From Gallionella sp. (lineage in GTDB: Bacteria > Pseudomonadota > Gammaproteobacteria > Burkholderiales > Gallionellaceae), in contig JALNYK010000034.1 in assembly GCA_023229845.1 (NCBI GenBank), positions 1-28,645 of the forward strand: a stretch of 28,645 bases of DNA. The letters run 5' to 3'. Each line of letters begins with the position of its first letter. Within the stretch, counting starts at the first letter, position 1. The notes beneath the pieces were generated by a model, which was given only the letters and a program-made list of their open reading frames with translations, ran no database searches and was not told the DNA's origin. Of the stretch, positions 7,175 through 13,694 are shown one piece after another. A program made the translations under genes and the position numbers.

Positions 7175-7657
7175 ATGAAATTGACCCAATATTCCGATCT
7201 CGGTCTGCGGCTGACGATGTATCTGGCGCTACGCCAAGGCGAACCGGTGACGATAGGCGAGGCGAGCGAGCGGCTGGCGGTGTCGAAGAATCATCTGGTC
7301 AAGGTCTCGCACCAACTGACATGCGCGGGCCTGATCGAGAGCATACGCGGCCGCAACGGCGGCGTGCGGCTGGCGATGCCGCCGGAACAGCTCACCGTCG
7401 AGCAGGTGCTGCGCGCGACCGAGGACAACTTCGATCTGGTCGAATGTCTGGGTGGTGCTAACACCTGCGTGATCGCAGGTGCCTGCAAACTGGCGGCGGC
7501 GCTGGAAGATGCGCGCGAGGCGTTCTTCGCATCGCTGCGCCAGGTCAGCATGGCCGATCTGGTCAAGAACGGCCGGACATTGGAACGTTCGCTGCTGCCG
7601 CAAGAGGCTGTCACGCGCATAGCAGTCAAACGTGCTCCGAAACGAGTTCGCACATAG
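7175..7657 (+). CDS. nsrR: Rrf2 family Fe-S transcription regulator, NsrR type
   Basis: This 160-residue protein has an N-terminal winged helix (MKLTQYSDLGLRLTMYLALR and a recognition region around VSKNHLVKVSHQL). It has the three cluster cysteines of the NsrR group: C91, C98 and C104 in ECLGGANTC and VIAGAC. Asp8, which corresponds to the fourth, aspartate ligand in Streptomyces NsrR, is present in YSDLGLR. NsrR represses nitric-oxide detoxification genes until NO damages its cluster. It lies 21 bases after the HPP gene and upstream of the DUF2249 and nnrS genes, which is a typical NsrR neighbourhood. The C-terminus has an extra basic tail (KRAPKRVRT). IscR is less likely from the context and Cys spacing. 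Confidence 0.88.
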   Translation: MKLTQYSDLGLRLTMYLALRQGEPVTIGEASERLAVSKNHLVKVSHQLTCAGLIESIRGRNGGVRLAMPPEQLTVEQVLRATEDNFDLVECLGGANTCVIAGACKLAAALEDAREAFFASLRQVSMADLVKNGRTLERSLLPQEAVTRIAVKRAPKRVRT

Positions 7658-7735
7658 GGGCGCAATTCACTGCACCCAAGTGGTCCGGTGTGCGACGAAA
7701 CAATAACTTTTTTCAACCAACCGAAGGAATACATC

Positions 7736-7999
7736 ATGGAACACAACTGCGCCAACAGCTTTACCCAGGACATGCGTTACCCGTTCGACGCACGCGCCGT
7801 CGCCAAACGCTTTCGCCATGCCGCGATCTTCGGTGCGCTGGACTCGCTGAACCCGGGCGAGACCATGGCGTTCGTCAACGACCACGATCCGTTGCCGCTG
7901 CTCGCGCAATTGCAGCAGCGCTACGGCGCCGGGATAGAGATCAAGTACGTCGCCCGTGAACCGGGCAACATCGCGATCGACTTCACCCGCCGCCAGTAA
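7736..7999 (+). CDS. DUF2249 family protein
   Basis: This 87-residue protein starts at the ATG at 7736, with GAAGGAA as Shine-Dalgarno. Core features are YPFDARAVAKRFRHAAIFGALDSLNPGE, then FVNDHDPLPLLAQLQQRYG and a closing beta-strand region. DUF2249 proteins are small, TusA-like-fold proteins that recur next to denitrification, NsrR and hemerythrin genes; their biochemical role is not settled. Here the gene lies between the nsrR-like gene and nnrS. The 78-base gap after nsrR has no clear terminator, so it may have its own promoter or be read through. Confidence 0.85.
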   Translation: MEHNCANSFTQDMRYPFDARAVAKRFRHAAIFGALDSLNPGETMAFVNDHDPLPLLAQLQQRYGAGIEIKYVAREPGNIAIDFTRRQ

Positions 8000-8006
8000 T
8001 CGCCGC

Positions 8007-9158
8007 ATGAGTCATCCGCTCTGGCAAGTCGGCTTCCGCCCGTTCTTCGCGCTGGCGATGCTGTCCGGGCTGAGCCTGCCGGTGTTGTGGGCGCTGCTTT
8101 TCTCGGGTGTTATTGCTGCGCCGGCGACCTCGTTCACGACGGTGCAGTGGCATGCCCACGAGATGTTTTTCGGCTTCGGCTGGGCGGTGCTGGGCGGCTT
8201 TTTGCTGACCGCGACCAGGAACTGGGTCAAGGTGCGCTGCTACCATGGGCCGGCGCTGATGTTTCTCGCGGCGGCCTGGCTGTTCGAGCGCATCGGCATG
8301 TGGTTCGAAGGCAGCTGGCCGCATGCGCTGTTCCTGCTGTCGAACAACCTGTTCCTCGGTTCCATTGTCGCGATGCTGGTCTTCACGCTGGTGAAGAACC
8401 GCGCGACCGATAGCTATCGCGACAATTACCTGTTCCTGCTGGTCCTGCCGACCTTCCTGATTGCGAAGCAGCTGATGCTTAGCGCTGATTATTACCTGCT
8501 CGGCTGGAGCATCGCGCTGGGCCTGTTTCGCATGGCCTTCCTGGTAATGCTGGAGCGCACGCTGGTGCAGTTTATGAAGGGCGCGTTCCAGGTCGCCATC
8601 CTGCAGCACCCGGCGCTGGACAAGGCCATCAAAATGCTCGGCCTGCTGTTGGTGTTCGCCGGATTGCTGCCGCCACTGCTGGCCGCGTATGCCGGGCTGC
8701 TGCTGGCCTTGCTGCTGATGCTGCGCTTCGCGTTCTGGAAGCCGCAGTTGGCGCTGACGCGGCTGGACATCGGCATCATGTATCTGGGCTATCTGGCGAT
8801 CGTTGCGCAACTGCTGGTCGAATTCTTCCGGCTGGCCATGAATATGCCGGAGCTTGTCTCGCTGTCGATACACGTATTCACCTTCGGCGCGATGGGGCTG
8901 ATCGTCCCGGCGATGCTGATGCGCATCTCGCAGGGGCACACCGGCAGGAAGGTGGTGTTCGATGGCATCGACAAGCTTGCGCTGAAGATCATGATGCTGG
9001 CCTTCGTGCTGCGCATCGCAGCACCGCTGTTCGATCCGGCGCATTACACGCTGTGGGTCGCGTCGGCCGCAGCCTGCTGGTTCGCCGCTTTTGCATTGCT
9101 GGCCTGGCGTTACATTCCGATGCTGGCGCGATCCCGCGTCGACGGCAAGCCGCATTAG
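8007..9158 (+). CDS. nnrS: NnrS family membrane protein
   Basis: This 383-residue integral membrane protein has about twelve hydrophobic segments. It opens with the family hallmark HPLWQVGFRPFFALAML and has QWHAHEMFFGFGWAVLGGFLLTATRNW, which carries conserved His residues thought to bind haem and copper. NnrS proteins protect against NO-derived stress, for example by preventing iron-dinitrosyl complexes, and are controlled by NO-sensing regulators. I chose the ATG at 8007 because the conserved start is MSHPLW; the frame extends upstream into the DUF2249 gene without conserved sequence. It starts 7 bases after the DUF2249 stop, so they are one transcript. The Shine-Dalgarno is weak. Confidence 0.9.
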   Translation: MSHPLWQVGFRPFFALAMLSGLSLPVLWALLFSGVIAAPATSFTTVQWHAHEMFFGFGWAVLGGFLLTATRNWVKVRCYHGPALMFLAAAWLFERIGMWFEGSWPHALFLLSNNLFLGSIVAMLVFTLVKNRATDSYRDNYLFLLVLPTFLIAKQLMLSADYYLLGWSIALGLFRMAFLVMLERTLVQFMKGAFQVAILQHPALDKAIKMLGLLLVFAGLLPPLLAAYAGLLLALLLMLRFAFWKPQLALTRLDIGIMYLGYLAIVAQLLVEFFRLAMNMPELVSLSIHVFTFGAMGLIVPAMLMRISQGHTGRKVVFDGIDKLALKIMMLAFVLRIAAPLFDPAHYTLWVASAAACWFAAFALLAWRYIPMLARSRVDGKPH

Positions 9159-9186
9159 TTTCAAATGCGGAATGTGGCATGCGGTC

Positions 9187-9195
9187 TGCTAGAAT
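9187..9195 (+). promoter_or_regulatory. Extended -10 promoter for the parA-like gene
   Basis: TGCTAGAAT followed by GCCCGC lies 48 bases before the ATG at 9244. No clear -35 is seen. It is identical to the elements upstream of the ferredoxin gene and the left-end lipoprotein. Confidence 0.55.
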
Positions 9196-9243
9196 GCCCG
9201 CACCGCAACATGCAAAGCCGAAGTCGACGCTTCTTTTTTATTC

Positions 9244-10008
9244 ATGACTGTTATCGCCGTTTTTAATCAAAAAGGTGGCGTGGGTAAGACCACCACGGCG
9301 GTCAATCTCGCCGCCGCGTTGACGCGGCGCGGTCATCAGACCAACGGTATCGATCTCGATCCCCAGGCTCAGTTCGGTGCGACCCTCGGCATCACCGCCT
9401 CTGCAGGTGATGACAGCCTTTTCGGCCTGTTCCAGCGCAACCGTCCGTTGCGCGAAATGATCCAGAAATCATCCAGCGGCATCGGCATGATCCCCTCGCA
9501 CGTCGAAATGTCCAAAGTGGATGCGCTATACGGCAAGGGTTATAACGCGATCAATAAACTTAATCTGGGATTGAAATCTGAAAAGGCCGATGGCGTGGAG
9601 CAGCACTGGGTGCTCGATTGCAGCCCGGTTGTCGGCGTGCTTTCGCTGAATGCCATATTCGCCTGCGATGGCGTCATTGTCCCGATGTCGGCGGATTATC
9701 TGTCGATCAAGGGCGCGCTCCAGATACAGAAGACCCTCAAGGCGCTGGAACTGGTGCTGAAGCATCGCATCAACCGCCGCTACCTGCTGACGCGTTACGA
9801 TTCGCGGCGGCGTATGGCGCGGCATGTTCTGCTGATGGCCGAAAAGGAATTCGGTTCGGACGTCTGCCGGACGTTGATTTCGGAAAACGTCAGCCTGGCG
9901 GAAAGTCCGCTGTTGAACAAAACGGTCTTCGAGCATTCTCCCTCCAGCCGCGGTGCAAAGGACTACGAAGCACTAGCGAACGAGCTGATCGCGGACGGGT
10001 TTATCTGA
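9244..10008 (+). CDS. ParA/MinD-type P-loop ATPase, orphan
   Basis: This 254-residue protein has the deviant Walker A motif KGGVGKTT (residues 10-17, with both lysines) and Walker A' region GIDLDPQAQ. It also has WVLDCSPVVGVLSLNA at the switch II/Walker B region and VPMSADYLSIKGALQ. ParA proteins use ATP-dependent DNA or membrane binding to position cargo such as plasmids, chromosomes or large protein assemblies. No parB partner or parS-like repeat is seen next to it, so the cargo is unknown. It stands alone, with its own promoter and a repeat element downstream. No Shine-Dalgarno is visible; the 42-base leader just before the ATG is T-rich. Confidence 0.85.
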   Translation: MTVIAVFNQKGGVGKTTTAVNLAAALTRRGHQTNGIDLDPQAQFGATLGITASAGDDSLFGLFQRNRPLREMIQKSSSGIGMIPSHVEMSKVDALYGKGYNAINKLNLGLKSEKADGVEQHWVLDCSPVVGVLSLNAIFACDGVIVPMSADYLSIKGALQIQKTLKALELVLKHRINRRYLLTRYDSRRRMARHVLLMAEKEFGSDVCRTLISENVSLAESPLLNKTVFEHSPSSRGAKDYEALANELIADGFI

Positions 10009-10031
10009 TTTCACCTCGAAAAAACGGATTG

Positions 10032-10101
10032 CGTCATTCCGGCGCAGGCCGGAATCCAGTGTTTTGAATCGACTGGGCGCCGGCCTTCGCCGGTGCGACG
10101 A
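10032..10101. repeat. Composite GTCATTCC-type palindromic repeat, copy 1
   Basis: The left unit 10032-10059 (GTCATTCCGG, 7-base spacer, CCGGAATCCAG) is itself a hairpin. The right unit 10072-10100 (CTGGGCGCCGG, TTCG, CCGGTGCGACG) is a second hairpin and partly complements the left. The same layout occurs at 19251-19339. Such elements are widespread in proteobacterial genomes as intergenic REP/MITE-like repeats. This copy could also help terminate the parA-like transcript. Confidence 0.8.
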
Positions 10102-10147
10102 GTTTTTAGCAGCATTCTGAAATGAAGCGAGTTTTTGCAATGCTTCG

Positions 10148-10363
10148 TTAGCTGTGTTTGACGATCAACGTCAAAACATCCTCGATATCCGCCGACTGCT
10201 GTATTTCCTTTTCGACGACGATCATGTCGCTATGGACGATTTCGCAGTGCATGTACATCTGGCGTAACTTGCGCTCGGCATCCTCCTGGTCGCGCCCGAA
10301 TATCCGGATGTTTTCGACCAAATGGCCGTTACGTGTTTTTACGGTGAAGTCGTATTTCTGCAT
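10148..10363 (-). CDS. Small protein of unknown function
   Basis: This 71-residue open frame starts at the ATG at 10363 (MQKYDFTVKTRNGHLVENIR) and ends at 10148. The frame is open upstream to 10516, but that part would overlap the ferredoxin promoter and has no protein-like composition, so I chose the inner start. The Shine-Dalgarno is poor. The sequence is amphipathic: a beta-hairpin-like start, a helix around DQEDAERKLRQMYMHCEIVH, then a strand and a Glu/Asp-rich segment. No signal peptide or motif is recognised. It is divergent from the ferredoxin gene and convergent to the parA-like gene. I believe it is a real gene because of the coherent composition, but no function is assigned. Confidence 0.6.
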   Translation of the reverse strand: MQKYDFTVKTRNGHLVENIRIFGRDQEDAERKLRQMYMHCEIVHSDMIVVEKEIQQSADIEDVLTLIVKHS

Positions 10364-10489
10364 AGTCCGATCAGGCGATAAGTAGGCTATTCCCTGTTCA
10401 GAGTAGAGGCATAGCGGGCGATGCGTCAAGCAGAGAAATGTTGGGTAGAGAGATACTGGGTGCACCGGATTTCTCGCGCAGGGACGCTC

Positions 10490-10498
10490 TGCTAGAAT
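10490..10498 (+). promoter_or_regulatory. Extended -10 promoter for fdxA
   Basis: TGCTAGAAT lies 29 bases before the fdxA ATG, followed by GCCGCG. The -35 region is weak. It belongs to the same promoter type as at 9187-9195. Confidence 0.6.
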
Positions 10499-10527
10499 GC
10501 CGCGACTGTTGAGCATAGGAGAATGAC

Positions 10528-10851
10528 ATGACCTACGTGGTTGCCGAGAACTGTATCAAGTGCAAGTACACCGACTGCGTGGACGTGTGCCCGGTGGACT
10601 GCTTCCGCGAGGGGCCGAACTTTTTGGTGATCGACCCGGACGAGTGCATAGACTGCACGCTGTGCGTCGCCGAATGCCCGGCCGAGGCGATCTACGCCGA
10701 GGACGACCTGCCGCAGGCCCAGCACCATTTCCTCGAATTGAACGCCGAACTGGCGAAGCTGTGGAAACCCATCGTCGAGAAGAAGCCGGCGCCGCCCGAT
10801 GCCGACCAGTGGCGCGGCGTGCCGGATAAGTTGCGTTTGCTGGAACGTTGA
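10528..10851 (+). CDS. fdxA: Seven-iron ferredoxin (3Fe-4S/4Fe-4S), FdxA type
   Basis: This 107-residue cytoplasmic electron carrier matches Azotobacter FdI in cysteine layout, shifted by one. C9, C17 and C50 fit the ligands of the 3Fe-4S cluster, and C21, C40, C43 and C46 fit those of the 4Fe-4S cluster. C12 and C25 correspond to the free cysteines. Visible motifs are CIKCKYTDCVDVCPVDC and CIDCTLCVAECP. The C-terminal extension after residue 60 (HHFLELNAELAKLWKPIVEKK) is typical of this subfamily. The ATG at 10528 has AGGAGAA as Shine-Dalgarno. The gene is monocistronic, with its own promoter, and is followed by the long palindrome at 10867-11000. Confidence 0.93.
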   Translation: MTYVVAENCIKCKYTDCVDVCPVDCFREGPNFLVIDPDECIDCTLCVAECPAEAIYAEDDLPQAQHHFLELNAELAKLWKPIVEKKPAPPDADQWRGVPDKLRLLER

Positions 10852-10866
10852 GTTTGAAAAATGCAG

Positions 10867-11000
10867 TTGTCCACGAAATTCACGAAAAGCACGAACGAAT
10901 CCAGAGATATATTCCGAGTGGCGACATCTTTCGGGGGGCGACTCGCACTCGGATATAAGAATCTGGTTTTTTTCGTGGCTTTCGTGTTTTTCGTGGACAA
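10867..11000. repeat. 134-bp near-complete palindrome (MITE-like element)
   Basis: The outer arms 10867-10895 and 10972-11000 are 29-base imperfect inverted repeats (TTGTCCACGAAA at the left end, TTTCGTGGACAA at the right). Pairing continues inwards through AATCCAGA/TCTGGTTT-like sequence to CCGAGTG (10914-10920) and CACTCGG (about 10946-10952), leaving a small G-rich loop. The arms contain spaced CACGAA words. The element sits between fdxA and the TTG start of the addB-like gene. It could act as a terminator or RNA hairpin for fdxA. It encodes no protein of its own. Similar CACGAA-rich inverted repeats recur in other bacteria, as far as I recall. Confidence 0.75.
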
Positions 11001-11015
11001 ATAGAGACTCTCAGG

Positions 11016-13694
11016 TTGACTCCCACTTTCTTTCATCATGTAGCGCAGCGCATCCTGCATGCGCAAGGCGACCGCGACCTGCGCGCGGCGACCGTGCTGC
11101 TGCCGAACCACCACGCCGCGCAGCCGCTGGCGCAGGCATTCGGCGAGGCCGCGGGTACTACCGTGCTGCTGCCGCGCATGCTCACGCTCACCGACTGGGC
11201 GCAGACCGTCACGCTCGATACTCCGATACAACCCGACACCCGGCGCATCGCCGCGCTGTACCAGGCGCTGCGCGAACGCGACTGGTTCGGCGACGCCGAT
11301 CTGTGGAGCTTGTCGCGCGAACTGCTGGGGCTGATGGACGAGCTGACGCGCCATCATGTCGCGCTGCCCGAATCCGAGGCCGACTTCGCCGCGCAACTCA
11401 CCGAGGCTTACCGCGCGCGCAGCGGACAGGCGTTGCAGTTCGAGGCGCGCGTGGTGCACGAACTCTGGTACGCGATGACCTCCGGCTCAGAACTCGACGG
11501 CGAACGCGCTTGGCAGCAGCGGCTGGCGCGGCTGGTCGAAGCGGTCAATGGCCCGCTGTATGTGCTGCAGACCTGCGACCTCGCCGCGCCGGAACGACAT
11601 TTTTTGCAGGCTTGCCGCGAGCGCGTCACGGTCGAGGTGTTCGACCTGCGTGAGATGGTCGCGGAGTCATCCGAATGCGCGTTGCTGTCGCGTGCGTTGC
11701 AGCGCGATGCGGACAGCGCCGACCTGCGCAGCGATGCGTCGGTGCTGGTGCAGCAGCCGGAGGCGAGGCTGAATGGCCGCTTGCAACTGTTCGGCGCGCA
11801 CGGGCTGGAGCAGGAGGCGCAGGCGGCCGACGTGCAAATCCGCCGCTGGCTGCTGGAAGGCAAACGCTCCATCGCGGTCGTCGTGCAGGACCGCTTGGTC
11901 GCGCGCCGCGCGCGCGCGCTGCTGGAACGCGCGCAGGTGCAGGTGCGCGACGAGACCGGCTGGACGATGGCGACGTTGTCGGTCAGCACCGCGCTGATGC
12001 GCTGGCTGGAGGTGGTACAGGGCGATTTCTACTATCAGGATGTGCTCGACCTGTTGAAGTCGCCGTTCCTGTTCGCCGACGCACCGCCTTCGGAACGCAA
12101 GCAGGCCGCCTATCTGTTCGAGCAACTGGTGCGCAAGCACGGCACGGTCGCGCAACTGGAGAGCTACATCGAACTGGCCGAACGCGAAGAACGCGAGTTG
12201 GTGCAGCCGCTGGTGCGCTTGCGCCAGGCGATGCAGGCCTTGCCGAAGAAGAATGCATCCTTGGCCGAGTGGCTGCACGCGCTGGGCGACAGCCTGCAGA
12301 TACTCGGCGTGTCACAAGGCTGGGTGCAGGATGCGGCGGGCCAGCAACTGTTGGGCCTGCTTGGGCAATGGGCAGAAGAATTGCAGGGGGATGCGACGCG
12401 CTGCAACTTCGCCGAATGGCGGCGCTGGCTGGCGCAGCAGCTAGACCTGAACACCTTCCGCGACCTCGGCGTGGAAAGCCCGGTGCTGTTCACCCATCTC
12501 GCCGCGACGCGCTGGCGGCAGTTCGACGCGGTGCTGCTGCTAGGCAGCGATGCGGCGCACCTGCCCGCACCGGCGAACGCCGGGCAGTGGTTCAACGACG
12601 CGGTGCGTGCCTCGCTCGGTTTGCCGTTGGCAAGCGCACAGCAGGCGCAGGTGCGCGACGACCTGCTGGCGCTGCTGGCGATCAACGGCACCGTGCTGGC
12701 GAGCTGGCAGGCGAGCAAAAACGGCGAACCGAATCTGCTGAGCCCGCATCTGGAGATGCTGCGCGCGCTGCATCTGCTGGCGTATCGCGACGATCTGGCC
12801 GCGAATGAACTGGGCGAATTGCTCGCGCATGCCAGGGTGCAGGGCGAGGCATTCGCGCTGCCGCCCGCGGGCGAGATGCCGCGCCCTGCGGTGCAGTCCG
12901 GACTGGTCCCGCAACGTGTCTCGCCGTCCGGCTACAACAGTTTGGTCGCCTGTCCCTACCAGTTTTATGCGCGCCACATGTTGCGCCTGAACGAGTTGGA
13001 CGAGGTGCGCGAGGAACTCGACAAGCGCGACTACGGCACCTGGGTGCATGCGGCGTTGCAGCGATTCCACGACGAATACAAGGTCCTGCTGGAGCATGAG
13101 CGCGAGGCGGTCGAAGCAGCGCTGCTTCGCATCAGCGCGGAGGTGTTCGCCGGGGCGCTGGCGCACGACTATCTGGCGCAGGCTTGGCTGCTGCGCTGGC
13201 AGGCGCAGATCCCCGCGTATATCGACTGGCAGTTGGCCAACGAACGCGCAGGCTGGCGCTATTCCGGGGCTGAAACAGAATTCGAGATCGGCGTCATGGA
13301 GAGTCTGACATTGCGCGGACGCATCGACCGTATCGACTACCAGAGCGAGGACATGGAAGTGCTGCGCGTGCTGGACTATAAGACGCAGGCGGTCGCGCCG
13401 TTGCGCAATAAATTGAAAGAGCCCGGCGAGGATGTGCAGCTGGCCTGTTACGCCTACGACCTCCATGCGAGCGAGGCCGCCTTCGTCGCGCTGGACGGCG
13501 GCAAGGTCGATGCGGTGACGCCGCCGCAAGATATCGCCGAACTGGCGCGACTGAACATCGAACGGCTGAAGAGCGTGTTCGAGCGCATGCATCGGGGGGC
13601 TGCGCTGCCCGCGCACGGCGCGGAAACGGTGTGCGGCTATTGCGAGATGCGCGGCCTGTGCCGCCAAGGACAATGGGCGGAGGCGCATGGATAA
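11016..13694 (+). CDS. addB: AddB-like helicase/PD-(D/E)XK nuclease with Fe-S staple
   Basis: This 892-residue protein is the AddB-type partner of the helicase that follows. Its N-terminal two thirds show an inactivated-helicase look without a Walker A motif. Its C-terminus is a RecB-type nuclease with GRIDRIDY and VLDYKTQ supplying the catalytic Asp and Lys. Four cysteines, C646 (VACPYQFY) and C873, C876 and C882 (CGYCEMRGLC), form the 4Fe-4S staple known from AddB. The complex processes double-strand DNA ends for RecA-dependent repair. The start is a TTG at 11016, because no in-frame ATG or GTG lies upstream. It begins 16 bases after the long palindrome. The end overlaps the next gene by 8 bases. 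Confidence 0.87.
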   Translation: MTPTFFHHVAQRILHAQGDRDLRAATVLLPNHHAAQPLAQAFGEAAGTTVLLPRMLTLTDWAQTVTLDTPIQPDTRRIAALYQALRERDWFGDADLWSLSRELLGLMDELTRHHVALPESEADFAAQLTEAYRARSGQALQFEARVVHELWYAMTSGSELDGERAWQQRLARLVEAVNGPLYVLQTCDLAAPERHFLQACRERVTVEVFDLREMVAESSECALLSRALQRDADSADLRSDASVLVQQPEARLNGRLQLFGAHGLEQEAQAADVQIRRWLLEGKRSIAVVVQDRLVARRARALLERAQVQVRDETGWTMATLSVSTALMRWLEVVQGDFYYQDVLDLLKSPFLFADAPPSERKQAAYLFEQLVRKHGTVAQLESYIELAEREERELVQPLVRLRQAMQALPKKNASLAEWLHALGDSLQILGVSQGWVQDAAGQQLLGLLGQWAEELQGDATRCNFAEWRRWLAQQLDLNTFRDLGVESPVLFTHLAATRWRQFDAVLLLGSDAAHLPAPANAGQWFNDAVRASLGLPLASAQQAQVRDDLLALLAINGTVLASWQASKNGEPNLLSPHLEMLRALHLLAYRDDLAANELGELLAHARVQGEAFALPPAGEMPRPAVQSGLVPQRVSPSGYNSLVACPYQFYARHMLRLNELDEVREELDKRDYGTWVHAALQRFHDEYKVLLEHEREAVEAALLRISAEVFAGALAHDYLAQAWLLRWQAQIPAYIDWQLANERAGWRYSGAETEFEIGVMESLTLRGRIDRIDYQSEDMEVLRVLDYKTQAVAPLRNKLKEPGEDVQLACYAYDLHASEAAFVALDGGKVDAVTPPQDIAELARLNIERLKSVFERMHRGAALPAHGAETVCGYCEMRGLCRQGQWAEAHG

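Noticed and set aside
10364..10516. Upstream extension of the small minus-strand protein at 10148-10363.
   Set aside because: It would run through the fdxA promoter region, is rich in Cys/Pro/Leu without protein-like pattern, and an inner ATG gives a coherent small protein.
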